DNA from: Eubacteriaceae bacterium
GTDB taxonomy: Bacteria; Bacillota; Clostridia; Eubacteriales; Eubacteriaceae
Length of the DNA stretch: 64,000 nt
Reading direction: 5' to 3'
NCBI GenBank assembly: GCA_012522805.1
Contig: JAAYJS010000035.1
Span: 1-64,000, forward strand
The stretch's first letter is position 1; the number at the start of each line of letters is the position of its first letter. The notes under the pieces were generated by a model, which was not told the origin of the DNA, did not search any database, and saw nothing but the letters and a program-made list of their open reading frames with translations. The translations under genes were made by a program, and so were the position numbers. Of this stretch, positions 29,237-38,909 are shown one piece after another.

Positions 29237-30728
29237 TTGTTTAATAAATTTATTTGGAATGAATACTGGAAAAATAATAGTGATCGATTTGAAAAAACCA
29301 TCATGGACTTTATAGTTGATGGACAAACGAAAGAATTGTGCAATTTGCTGTGTGAATTGCACAGCAACTTTTGCATGGAAAATGGAATTAAAAAAGGTGT
29401 TAGAGATGATGTTGCCGACGCATTGAAAGCAATTGAAAACATTTCTATTGATAAAAACAATATGGAAATCTCTTTACAGGACGAAAAAGAAATTTGTAAT
29501 TACCTATTAGAATTCTCGGATTTGGAGGGTACAGGTCAACATGATTTTGAACATTTGTTGTGTCATATATCCTATTACTCGCTCATCATTACAAGGTTTT
29601 CAGCAGGCGTTTTTTCTCCTTGGCTTTTTCTTTATCAGTACAATATTTTTGAAGAGATATGTCAAGAATTTAATATAAAAACACCTGAAATACCGAGTAA
29701 AAAAGATAAAAAGTCAAGGTGGCTTTACTATGCAAAAATAACGTATAGTCTGAACAATTTTAAAAAAGAGAATCAATTGACTATTCCTGAACTTTGGGCT
29801 TTTCTCTATGATTTTGCCCCAAAATATATTTTATCCGAAAAAACAACTGTACAAGAATTGCCTAAAGCCAAATCTTGTTATTTAGTTGGTGCAAATAAAA
29901 ATAATAATGGCGACTTAGAATTTCTAGAAAAAGCAGCAGGTGATACCTCAATCACATCAAATTGGCAACTAAAAGACAAAGCGGAAATTGGAGATGTGGT
30001 ATTAATTTATTTGTTGTATCCCATTTCCTCAATTGGCTTTTAAGGGTAGAGTTTTAAGCAAGCCTATTGCCGACCCGTTTTTTCATTTTTACCATAGTTC
30101 AACGATAGGGTATATCGAAAAAGTAGAACGTATTTCTCTGAAAGATCTAAAAAAGGATCCGGTTTTAAAGGATATGCCGATTGTTCGTAAAAATATGCAG
30201 GGGATTAACGGCACTCGTGTAGATGATTTTTATATTCATTGTTTTAGAAAAATATTGGGGGATACGGTACCCTCATACCAAAAAACAAAATTGAAGAAAT
30301 TTAAGGTCACGGTAAAAAATGAAATAGATGTAGAAGAAAAAATGATAAATCCGTTACTTACCCGTTTAGGGATAAAAAAAGAAGACTATACCAGACAGTT
30401 TCAGGCTCGTATGGGAAGAAAAGACAAAATCATACCGGACTATGTCATCTATCCACGTAATAAAGGAATGCCAGGTTATGAAAGTTGTAAAATCGTGATA
30501 GAGGCTAAGTATCTTATTGCCACCGAAAATGATATGATTGCAGCAAAAGGTCAATTGATATCGTATGCGAGACGTTTGGGAGCCGAAACGGCACTATTGA
30601 TTTCATGTCAAGAGATATATGTCTTTCAGATGAGCAGCAAATTTAAAAAAGCATTTTATTTTACATGGATGGACCTTGAAGATACTGAGAAAATTGAAAC
30701 TCTGAAAAAAATGTTGTCTATAAAATAA
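29237..30728 (+). pseudogene. EVE domain / PD-(D/E)xK nuclease (type IV restriction-like) gene split by a +1 frameshift at 30038-30043 (pseudogene or recoded)
   Basis: ORF 29237-30043 ends ...SCYLVGANKNN...YPISSIGF*; the next ORF continues FKGRVLSKPIADP...; C-terminus IIPDYVIYP...IVIEAKY...KGQLISYARRL. Confidence 0.7.
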
Positions 30729-30822
30729 AAAAAGTATGACGGGATCCTTTCTTTGACCATTAAATGTGCAGACAACTTTTTTTGATGACTAATGATAGAA
30801 GCGAGACTTAAACCGTCATCAA

Positions 30823-30876
30823 ATTATAACCATCATCATGCCGCAGTAACCTTTGCGGCTTGATGATGGTTATGTT
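30823..30876 (+). terminator. Strong terminator hairpin
   Basis: ataaccatcatcatgccgcagtaacctttgcggcttgatgatggttatgttttt. Confidence 0.75.
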
Positions 30877-31010
30877 TTTAGCCCTAGCTTTTAGAGATTT
30901 GCAGGTTGTCTTTACGCAAGGATACGCCCCGTCACCCTTAGGTACATAAAAACATGCTTGATGAGTCGACGCAGGTTTTTTCCGGATTCAAGCTCCGTGA
31001 CGATGAAGAT

Positions 31011-31556
31011 CTAAATGGTAAGGGACATTAAATGCGATGCACGATAGGTTCCATTGCGGAAGTAAAAAGCATGCTCATTTGTTCCGAAAATTTTAAAACC
31101 GAATTGCTCATAGAGTGCCAAGGCGCGGTGGTTGTCTGCCAAGACCTCCAATTCGATTTGTCGATAACCCGCTTCTTGGGCTGATTCCAAAATAGCTTTT
31201 GTGAGCAAGGTGCCGATGCCGCGACCCCAATCGTCTTGAAGGACGGACATTCCGAAAGAGGCTCTGTGACGGCATTTATCGCATTCGGCAACCGGTGTCA
31301 ACCCTGCGTTGCCGACGATTTGACCATTGAGGACGGCTGCAATCATCACGGCGTTAGGCTTTGAAGCCATCTCCTGTAAGAACCGGCGTTCCTCTTCAAC
31401 ACGGATTTGGATTTCATCGGGGTAGCGCATCAAATGGTCGGTTTCTCCCGAGGTGATCTTTAAAAAATTTAGAAGGGCTAGTGCATCCTCCGCTGTTGGG
31501 TTTCTGAGTGTACACGGGGTGCCATCCCTTAAAAAGACTTGATTATAATAGTGCAT
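31011..31556 (-). CDS. GNAT family N-acetyltransferase
   Basis: LQDDWGRGIGTLLTKAILESAQEAGYRQIELEVLADNHRALALYEQFGF. Confidence 0.9.
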   Translation of the reverse strand: MHYYNQVFLRDGTPCTLRNPTAEDALALLNFLKITSGETDHLMRYPDEIQIRVEEERRFLQEMASKPNAVMIAAVLNGQIVGNAGLTPVAECDKCRHRASFGMSVLQDDWGRGIGTLLTKAILESAQEAGYRQIELEVLADNHRALALYEQFGFKIFGTNEHAFYFRNGTYRASHLMSLTI

Positions 31557-31683
31557 TGTAACGATTTCCTTTTATGACTTCGAAAGATAGCAATCGCAGT
31601 TTGAATCCGAATGTGGTGGTTGACAGCAAGGAAGGGTTGCTTTTAGATTGTCATCGAATCCGGTTGGTGCGAATTCAACCTTT

Positions 31684-32793
31684 TTAATTGAATTCCGTCA
31701 GTTTCTTAAAGCCTTGCGTTTGGGCCGTGCTTCCGTCTTTAAAAACCCAAAAAACCTGAACATCTTTTTGTTTTTCCGCAAAGAGTCGCCCTTCTTCGTA
31801 GGGCATACAGAACAACGCCGTCGACAAGGCATCGGCCATACCGGAATGCTCTGTGATCACGGATACCGAGTTGTAATAAGACGCGGGCATTAAGGTTTTG
31901 GGATCGATGACGTGATTGTAATTGTTACCGGCAACGGTGTAATACCGTTGGTAATTGCCGGAAGTTACCAGGGATGTATCCACGGCTCTGATTTCAGCAA
32001 GCGTGTTATCCTGATCCTCCAAGGAAGGGTTTTGAATACCGACAATCCACGGTTTGCCGTTGGGCTTTGCACCCAAAACACGCACATTCCCCCCAAGGGA
32101 CAACAACAAGGAACGCGTGCCCGATTCTTTGGCATTTTGGACAACCATTTCCGCTGCATAACCCTTGGCTATGGCACCCACGTCTAAACGTATTTCCGGA
32201 TCTTCTAAAAAGACGGTGCTGTTTTCATTATCGATGACGACGCTGTCGATGTCGGTGTGGTGAGAGGCAGCTTTTAGCTCTTCCATGGGAGGCAATTGGG
32301 CATCGGCAGGGTTTGCTAACCCCTCCTCCCGATAACGGTGCCAAATGGAAAGAACGGAGCCCATGGCGACATTGGTTTTTCCGTTGGTTGTAGCGTAAAT
32401 TTTCTTTGAATATTCTAATAAATCAATGATTTTCTGATCCACAACCACCGGCTGGACACCGGCATGGTCATTGACGGTTTTTAAATTGTTAAGCCCCGGG
32501 TAATCGTTGTAAATATCGTAAAGCGCGTGGTAATTTTTCAAATCTTCTAGGATCACTTTGCTTTCTTTATCGAAGGAGGCTTTATTCTCAGCGTATAGGG
32601 TTATTTGAGTGAGGGAGTCGAAGACATCCATGGAGGTGGTTTCAAAGCGTTGCAAGTCCCCGGTAGGGGTCGGGTTGTGCTGCGCTTGGTCGGTAAGGGT
32701 CTTTGTGCGGTAAAGACCAAGGGAGATGATCGTCAACAAAAAAACTACGATGACGACTCTTAAAAATTTCCGATGCATCATATCAACGATCAT
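31684..32793 (-). CDS. apbE: FAD:protein FMN transferase (ApbE)
   Basis: DVGAIAKGYAAEMVVQ; SLGGNVRVLG; HVIDPKTLMPA. Confidence 0.92.
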   Translation of the reverse strand: MIVDMMHRKFLRVVIVVFLLTIISLGLYRTKTLTDQAQHNPTPTGDLQRFETTSMDVFDSLTQITLYAENKASFDKESKVILEDLKNYHALYDIYNDYPGLNNLKTVNDHAGVQPVVVDQKIIDLLEYSKKIYATTNGKTNVAMGSVLSIWHRYREEGLANPADAQLPPMEELKAASHHTDIDSVVIDNENSTVFLEDPEIRLDVGAIAKGYAAEMVVQNAKESGTRSLLLSLGGNVRVLGAKPNGKPWIVGIQNPSLEDQDNTLAEIRAVDTSLVTSGNYQRYYTVAGNNYNHVIDPKTLMPASYYNSVSVITEHSGMADALSTALFCMPYEEGRLFAEKQKDVQVFWVFKDGSTAQTQGFKKLTEFN

Positions 32794-33313
32794 CCTCTCT
32801 ATGAATGTGTTTGAAGGCCGGTATTAAAAAACGTAAGGACGTGGCGGTGACAACCCCGGCCGCGATGCCGAATAAAATGAGTATAGGTAATAAAGTCCAC
32901 ATGGCGACACCGTAAAAGAGTAAAACCATTAAAAATTGTCCTAAATTGTGAAAAACGGCACCGATGATGGAAATGCTCAAATAGGTTGATTGGTTTTTAA
33001 AAATAAAAAGGATCAGCATCATGGCGAAAAGGGCGAACAAACCGCCGAATGTTGAAAAAGCCCATGCCATGGCGCCGCGGGTGCCCAAGGCAAAGAGCCC
33101 CTTTAACAATGCGATGGCCAAAGCCGGCTTGCTGCCTAAAAATATCAACGTGTACATCACGACGATGTTGGAAAGTCCAAATTTTAAGCCCGGTATCGTG
33201 GGCAGTATGGGTGGTAAGCTATTTTCTACAAGGGCTAAGACCATAGCCATGGCAAACAGCAGGGCCAGTAAGACCAAGTGCTGTGTTTTATTTTTCGGTT
33301 TGAGTGGCTTCAT
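32783..33313 (-). CDS. Gx transporter family / heptaprenyl diphosphate synthase component I-like membrane protein
   Basis: LALLFAMAMVLALVENSLPPILPTIPGLKFGLSNIVVMYTLIFLG. Confidence 0.85.
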   Translation of the reverse strand: MKPLKPKNKTQHLVLLALLFAMAMVLALVENSLPPILPTIPGLKFGLSNIVVMYTLIFLGSKPALAIALLKGLFALGTRGAMAWAFSTFGGLFALFAMMLILFIFKNQSTYLSISIIGAVFHNLGQFLMVLLFYGVAMWTLLPILILFGIAAGVVTATSLRFLIPAFKHIHREDDR

Positions 33314-33333
33314 AAGCGATTCTCCTCCGGTTT

Positions 33334-33726
33334 TCAGTGTACAATGATATCGGGATGATCATCCTTGTGTTGGAATTTTCTGGGAACTATCTTGATCAAC
33401 AGATTGTTGGGTAAGCAGGCTGCAGTTTCTCCAATCTTTGAAAGCTTGCCCGTCTGTACACAAATTTGATCCGGGCAATCGGAGACGAGAAACTGAATGC
33501 TGCCCTCAGCATTTAACCGAAAGGTGACGTTGTCGATACCTTCTAAGTGAAAGACTTCTGTTTGTCCCTCGGTTAAGGCAACGGTTTTGACCAAACGGTT
33601 GCCTTCGTAAATTTCAGCCACCGGGGTTTTACCTGCACGTAACCATGGCAAGGTCCACCAAACACCTAAAGCGATGAACACCAGCAAAACAATCAGAATC
33701 AAATCGGATTTTTTAAAAAATGTCAT
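33334..33726 (-). CDS. NusG domain II-containing protein
   Basis: N-terminal TM plus FRLNAEGSIQFLVSDCPDQICVQTGKLSKIGETAACLPNNLLIKIV. Confidence 0.88.
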   Translation of the reverse strand: MTFFKKSDLILIVLLVFIALGVWWTLPWLRAGKTPVAEIYEGNRLVKTVALTEGQTEVFHLEGIDNVTFRLNAEGSIQFLVSDCPDQICVQTGKLSKIGETAACLPNNLLIKIVPRKFQHKDDHPDIIVH

Positions 33727-33761
33727 CGTCGCGGTTTCTCTACGGTCATCATACACACAAC

Positions 33762-34508
33762 TTACCTCAATTGACCCACGGGAGCCAGATAGACCACGAA
33801 CTCGTCTTTGCCGTCTACTTGAATCAGCTCGTCCATATAGTCTTGATGGTAAGCCCCAATGGCACAGGTGCCACATCCGATGGCACCGGCGGCGAGGTAC
33901 AAATTCTGACACAAATGACCGGCATCCATAGCGATTACTTTATGGGAAGCCTTAGCATAGCGCCATTCCATACGGTAGGGAATGGTGCTCCACACAAAGG
34001 TGAGAGGCGCCTTGCCTACAAAACTTTGCCCCAAGGTGGCAAGATTCAATGCCTTCTCTAAATTGTCCGGCGTGTAGATAAAAACCAGCGTGTGGGACAA
34101 GGGTAAATAGCGGTAGATGCCTTGGGGTAAGGACACCACATCCCGGATACACAGGTAGGTTTCAAAGCTATGGCGATTACCCGCAGAGGGCACATGGCGT
34201 AAAACGGCGTATGGCGCCCTTTCACGAACACCTTGGGTCGCCCAGAGTAAAAAAGACAACTCCTCCAGTGTCACGGATTGGCTGCTAAAAAGTCGAACGC
34301 TCTTGCGTTTGGCGATTAAGTCGATGAGATCTTTGGTCTCAAATTGAACTGCGGATTCCCAAGCGGGCAGCTGATATGTTTTTGCACCTCGAGGCACCGG
34401 TTTTTCGATTGGTGGTGGCGAGAACCCTTTATTTTGATCGGTTTGACTAAAGTCCGTTTCCATGCGAATACGGTCGGTTAAAAATGCTCTCAGTTCTTCT
34501 ATTTTCAT
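33762..34508 (-). CDS. SagB-type (nitroreductase-fold) dehydrogenase
   Basis: RKSVRLFSSQSVTLEELSFLLWATQGV...RHVPSAGNRHSFETYL. Confidence 0.85.
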   Translation of the reverse strand: MKIEELRAFLTDRIRMETDFSQTDQNKGFSPPPIEKPVPRGAKTYQLPAWESAVQFETKDLIDLIAKRKSVRLFSSQSVTLEELSFLLWATQGVRERAPYAVLRHVPSAGNRHSFETYLCIRDVVSLPQGIYRYLPLSHTLVFIYTPDNLEKALNLATLGQSFVGKAPLTFVWSTIPYRMEWRYAKASHKVIAMDAGHLCQNLYLAAGAIGCGTCAIGAYHQDYMDELIQVDGKDEFVVYLAPVGQLR

Positions 34509-34749
34509 TTTAAAAACGCTCCTCTTTATAAATGGTCGTGGACTGTGTATGGGATAGCTTATTTTCATTTTTTAACAAAGTAATATCAAAGGAATACAAG
34601 CGGAGGATCCGAAACAGGTTTTTAGTCGAAGCATCCAAGAATCTTAGTATTTCATTTACTCTAACATATTTGCAACGCATAAAAAACAATTTTAAAGTTT
34701 TTGTGTATAATAGAATCAAATAACAAGTGTAAATGAGGAATAATAGAAT

Positions 34750-35754
34750 ATGAATATTTTAGTAACCGGCGGCGCCGGCTATATAGGATCCCATACGTGC
34801 ATCGCTTTATTGGAAGCGGGACACCAAGTTGTCATCGCCGACGATTTTAGCAATAGCGATGAAAAGGCCTTGGAGGCCATTGGCACCATCACCGGCAAAG
34901 ATTTTAAATTCTACCAAGTCAACGTCGCCCGCTTTCATCGACTGGAGAAAGCCTTTACCGAACAAAAAATAGACGGCGTCATTCATTTTGCAGGTTTTAA
35001 AGCTGTAGGCGAGTCCGTGGAAAACCCCTTGGATTATTACGCCAACAATTTAAAATCCACCATAACCCTTTTAAAACTGTGTAGAAAATACAAGGTTCAA
35101 CAATTTGTTTTCAGTTCATCCGCCACGGTATACGGTGACGGCGAGGTGCCCTTTGTGGAGACCCAAAACTTAAAGCCGGCTACCAATCCCTACGGAGAAA
35201 CCAAGGTGATGAACGAAAAAATATTAAAGGATTACGCCAAAGCCAATCCGGAATTTGCCGTGATTTTATTGCGTTATTTTAATCCCGTCGGAGCTCACCC
35301 CAGCGGTTTAATCGGCGAGCACCCTCGGGGTATTCCCAATAACTTAATGCCTTATATCACGCAAGTAGCCAAGGGACTTCGCGATCAGCTTTACGTATTT
35401 GGCGACGATTACGACACCGTCGACGGCACCGGTGTCCGCGACTACATCCATGTGATGGATTTGGCAGAGGGCCACGTGCAGGCGATGGAACACCTTCAAA
35501 AAGGGTGGGATGTTGTAAATCTCGGCACCGGAAAAGGCACTTCGGTTTTGGAATTGGTTCGTGCCTTTGAAAAAGTCAACGAGATCGAGGTCCCCTATTC
35601 GATCGCTCCCCGCAGAGAGGGGGATATAGCCCTTTGTTACGCCGATACCCAAAAGGCTCAAAGAGTTTTAGGGTGGCGAGCCAAAAGAAATGTAGAAGAT
35701 ATGTGCCGAGATGCTTGGCAATTTGAAAAAAATAATCGTCACGAAGGCCAATAG
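34750..35754 (+). CDS. galE: UDP-glucose 4-epimerase
   Basis: ILVTGGAGYIGSHTCIALLEAGH; SSSATVYGD; NPYGETK. Confidence 0.95.
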   Translation: MNILVTGGAGYIGSHTCIALLEAGHQVVIADDFSNSDEKALEAIGTITGKDFKFYQVNVARFHRLEKAFTEQKIDGVIHFAGFKAVGESVENPLDYYANNLKSTITLLKLCRKYKVQQFVFSSSATVYGDGEVPFVETQNLKPATNPYGETKVMNEKILKDYAKANPEFAVILLRYFNPVGAHPSGLIGEHPRGIPNNLMPYITQVAKGLRDQLYVFGDDYDTVDGTGVRDYIHVMDLAEGHVQAMEHLQKGWDVVNLGTGKGTSVLELVRAFEKVNEIEVPYSIAPRREGDIALCYADTQKAQRVLGWRAKRNVEDMCRDAWQFEKNNRHEGQ

Positions 35755-36114
35755 AGATCTTTTCAATCCCAAGGCTTTTGTTTGATCCTTGGGGCGATTG
35801 TGTTTTGTTTTGTGACGAAGTCTTGAGTTGCTATAGAATGCGCTTCAGATAGAATTGGGATAGAGAGAGAACAATTTAATAAATAAGAAGAGACTTTTAT
35901 GAGAGTGAAAAACATTTCAAGCGAGGATCTCAATCTTTTCACTAGATGGTGAAGGCAGAAGATGCTAGTTTGATACAGACTTATGGGTGAAGATAGCAAA
36001 GTGAAGGGGTAAAACCGAAATTTAAAAATAGTAGGGATATCATATAATGTTCTTGCTAAAATGGGCAAAAAGAATATATATCTATGAAAAAATTTGAAAG
36101 GATAGGTATGTCAA

Positions 36115-36211
36115 TGGATTTATGCCCAATCCGGTCATCGTATTAGAAAAGATGAGGAAAGGCAAAGAAATAAAAAAATCAAATTTGGACAAATTGTTAC
36201 AAAAGAGGTAG
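36115..36211 (+). pseudogene. Possible short C-terminal coding remnant
   Basis: Frame reads GFMPNPVIVLEKMRKGKEIKKSNLDKLLQKR* with no start or upstream coding frame; followed by a terminator-like hairpin. Confidence 0.3.
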
Positions 36212-36378
36212 CGAGAACGTTATCTCTTTTTCTTTACTCAAAATAAAAAAAGCTATCAAAAATCCCTAAATTAAGCCCTTATAATTCATGAATCTAATCA
36301 TTGATGTGTAGGATTTCACCGTATATAGTTTTAATGTATTTATGAACAAAAATTCAAAGTTGATACCGATAATTACTC

Positions 36379-36434
36379 TTGACAGCATAGTTAGAAGATG
36401 CTAACATTGTGATAAATTCGACAGGGTTGTCGAA
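36379..36434 (+). promoter_or_regulatory. Promoter and palindromic operator upstream of tetR
   Basis: TTGACA (36379-36384), 17 bp, TAACAT (36402-36407); gttag-aagatg-ctaac and ttcgaca-gggt-tgtcgaa inverted repeats. Confidence 0.7.
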
Positions 36435-36457
36435 TAGTAAAATGTGGGTGTGTTATT

Positions 36458-37060
36458 TTGATCGAAAAAAAAGCGAATAGGGAAATTAGAAAAAAAGAGA
36501 TATTGGATGCAGCAAAAAAAGTTTTTCTGCGCAAAGGCTTTGATACAACAACCATGGAAGATATTATCGTCGAAACCTCACTTTCCAGAGGAGGTTTTTA
36601 TTATTATTACAAAAACACAGAGGATATTCTACTCGATTTGATGAGGGAAGGAAATGTCTATCGGATGACCAAAATGAATGAATTTATGGCAACTTACGAT
36701 GGCCAACTTGATCATCAGTCTTTAGCAGAAATGTTGGTTGATAAAATGTTGGATAACAATGAATTCATGAGTCTTTATGTGATATATCTACAAGCTATGA
36801 AAAATAATGAGAAGTTGAAAAAACTGTACTCTGTTTTAGTAGATGAAACACTGTACTCTGAATATGGTGGAGATATTAACGGCACAAAACTTGGTGATTT
36901 TGAATATTGTACGACAGATCTTTTTATCTATTTGATGAATACGGTTATTTTGGGATGTGAAATTCTTGACGCAAGAGAGACCTATTTAAAAAACAGAGGT
37001 TTCTTTGTAGATGTCGTAAAATTTTACTTTAAGTATTATGAAAAAGGAAAGGTCAAGTAA
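36458..37060 (+). CDS. TetR/AcrR family regulator
   Basis: KKEILDAAKKVFLRKGFDTTTMEDIIVETSLSRGGFYYYYKNTEDIL. Confidence 0.92.
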   Translation: MIEKKANREIRKKEILDAAKKVFLRKGFDTTTMEDIIVETSLSRGGFYYYYKNTEDILLDLMREGNVYRMTKMNEFMATYDGQLDHQSLAEMLVDKMLDNNEFMSLYVIYLQAMKNNEKLKKLYSVLVDETLYSEYGGDINGTKLGDFEYCTTDLFIYLMNTVILGCEILDARETYLKNRGFFVDVVKFYFKYYEKGKVK

Positions 37061-37124
37061 TTTTTTTTCACACATAAGTTATGCGATTCTAACTAAAAGG
37101 GATTAACAGGAGTGTGTATGGCAT

Positions 37125-38909
37125 ATGAAAAACAAAGAATCAGTTTTTTCAATTATAAAAAAATATGGAATGTCTAAGAGTCAATATCTTTTGCCTTGCT
37201 CAATTTTACAAGTTGTAACGGCTCTCACTTCATTAGTGCCATACTATTGCATTTGGCAAATAATTAATTCCATATTTCATTCCTATCCGGTATTTAATTC
37301 CGTATTCGTGAGAGATTATCTTATGTGGGCAGTGATATCCCAAATATTTGCTACTTTTTGTGCTTTTTTAGCATCTATTTTGGCACATCTCATGGCATTT
37401 GAAGTAGAAAACGGTATTAGAGAGATGAGCTTTTCATATCTTTTAGATCTTCCTCTAGGCTATTTTCAATCTCATGAATCTGGAAGACTTAGAAAGATTA
37501 TTGACGATAACGCCGGACTCACTCATACGTTTATAGCCCATCAACTTCCCGATATGATCCCCGGAGTTTTAGTGCCGCTAATTGTTTTAATTTCTATGTT
37601 TGCGATTGATTTCAGATTTGGTCTGGTTTTAATACTTTGTCTCATTTTAGCGCTGGTAGCATTAAAATCATCATTCAGTTTCACCAACAGCGCAAGAATG
37701 CAAGAGTACCAACATGCTTTAGAAAATATCAATACCGAAGGTGTGGAATACTTTAGAGGAATACCTGTTGTTAAAGTGTTTCAGCAATCCGTCTTGAGCT
37801 TTAATAGATTCCACAAAGCAATCAAGGATTATGAAAAATACTGTTTGGACTATACGATCAACTTTAGAAACTCTTACATTCTTATGAATATAGCATTGTA
37901 TTTACCATATATGCTCGTAGGCGTTGTCTGCATTCTCTTGCTCCCTTCTTCCGCTGAGCCTCTTCTCCTCATATCGAATGCAATATTCTATACACTGATC
38001 ACTATCGTTTTCAATATGAGTCTGATGAGACTTTTAAAATTAGCGACCGGTATGGACAGTTTTAATATTGCTGTCGAGAAAATCAACGATATATTGGCGA
38101 TTAAACCTTTGGAAGCAAAGGAAATCTCTGATGGAAAGCGTGAGATACCATCTGATCAATCCTCCATATTTGTGGACAACATCAGTTTTTCTTACGATGG
38201 TAAAAGACAAGTGCTGAAAAATCTATCCTATACTTTCGAAAAAGGGAGATCCTATGCTTTAGTTGGAAAAAGCGGATCAGGTAAGTCTACATTAGTCAAT
38301 TTGATCGGTAGATTTTTTGATGTGGACAGCGGAAATATTTATATAGATGGACAAAACCTTAAAACTATGTCTGAAGAAGATATTTTTGACAAAGTCAGCA
38401 TCGTATTTCAAAAGCAACGACTGATAAAAGACTCTATATTTGAAAATGTGAGAATGTATGAACGAAGTAAGAGTGAAGAAGATGTAAAGACAGCTCTACA
38501 AAATGCGAACGCCATGGAAATCGTGGACGCTTCGAATGAAGGACTTTATACGACCTATGGCTCTAAAGGCACACACTTTTCCGGTGGTGAAGTTCAAAGG
38601 ATATCCCTTGCAAGAGCCTTCTTAAAAGATAGTCCGGTACTTCTTTTGGATGAAGCAATGGCATTTGTAGATGCCGATAATGAAACAGAAATACTGGAGG
38701 CTATTAATAAACTTAAAAAAAACAGAACGACAATTATGATTCTTCACAGGCTGAATTCTGCTGAGTCTTTTGATGAAATTATTATGATGAACGATGGAGA
38801 GATCGTCGGAACCGGATCTCACGAAAATTTAATTGAAACTTGCGAGGAATACAGAAAGCTCTATGAAGAATATCAAAAAACCGTGAACTGGAGGGTGAAA
38901 AATGCTTAG
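37125..38909 (+). CDS. ABC transporter, fused TM-ATPase (type IV fold), half 1
   Basis: GKSGSGKST; FSGGEVQRISLARAF; LLLDEAMAFVD. Confidence 0.92.
   Translation: MKNKESVFSIIKKYGMSKSQYLLPCSILQVVTALTSLVPYYCIWQIINSIFHSYPVFNSVFVRDYLMWAVISQIFATFCAFLASILAHLMAFEVENGIREMSFSYLLDLPLGYFQSHESGRLRKIIDDNAGLTHTFIAHQLPDMIPGVLVPLIVLISMFAIDFRFGLVLILCLILALVALKSSFSFTNSARMQEYQHALENINTEGVEYFRGIPVVKVFQQSVLSFNRFHKAIKDYEKYCLDYTINFRNSYILMNIALYLPYMLVGVVCILLLPSSAEPLLLISNAIFYTLITIVFNMSLMRLLKLATGMDSFNIAVEKINDILAIKPLEAKEISDGKREIPSDQSSIFVDNISFSYDGKRQVLKNLSYTFEKGRSYALVGKSGSGKSTLVNLIGRFFDVDSGNIYIDGQNLKTMSEEDIFDKVSIVFQKQRLIKDSIFENVRMYERSKSEEDVKTALQNANAMEIVDASNEGLYTTYGSKGTHFSGGEVQRISLARAFLKDSPVLLLDEAMAFVDADNETEILEAINKLKKNRTTIMILHRLNSAESFDEIIMMNDGEIVGTGSHENLIETCEEYRKLYEEYQKTVNWRVKNA

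Noticed and set aside
33674-34061. Plus-strand ORFs across NusG_II/SagB region
   Set aside because: Antisense to two well-supported genes; translations lack domain signatures.
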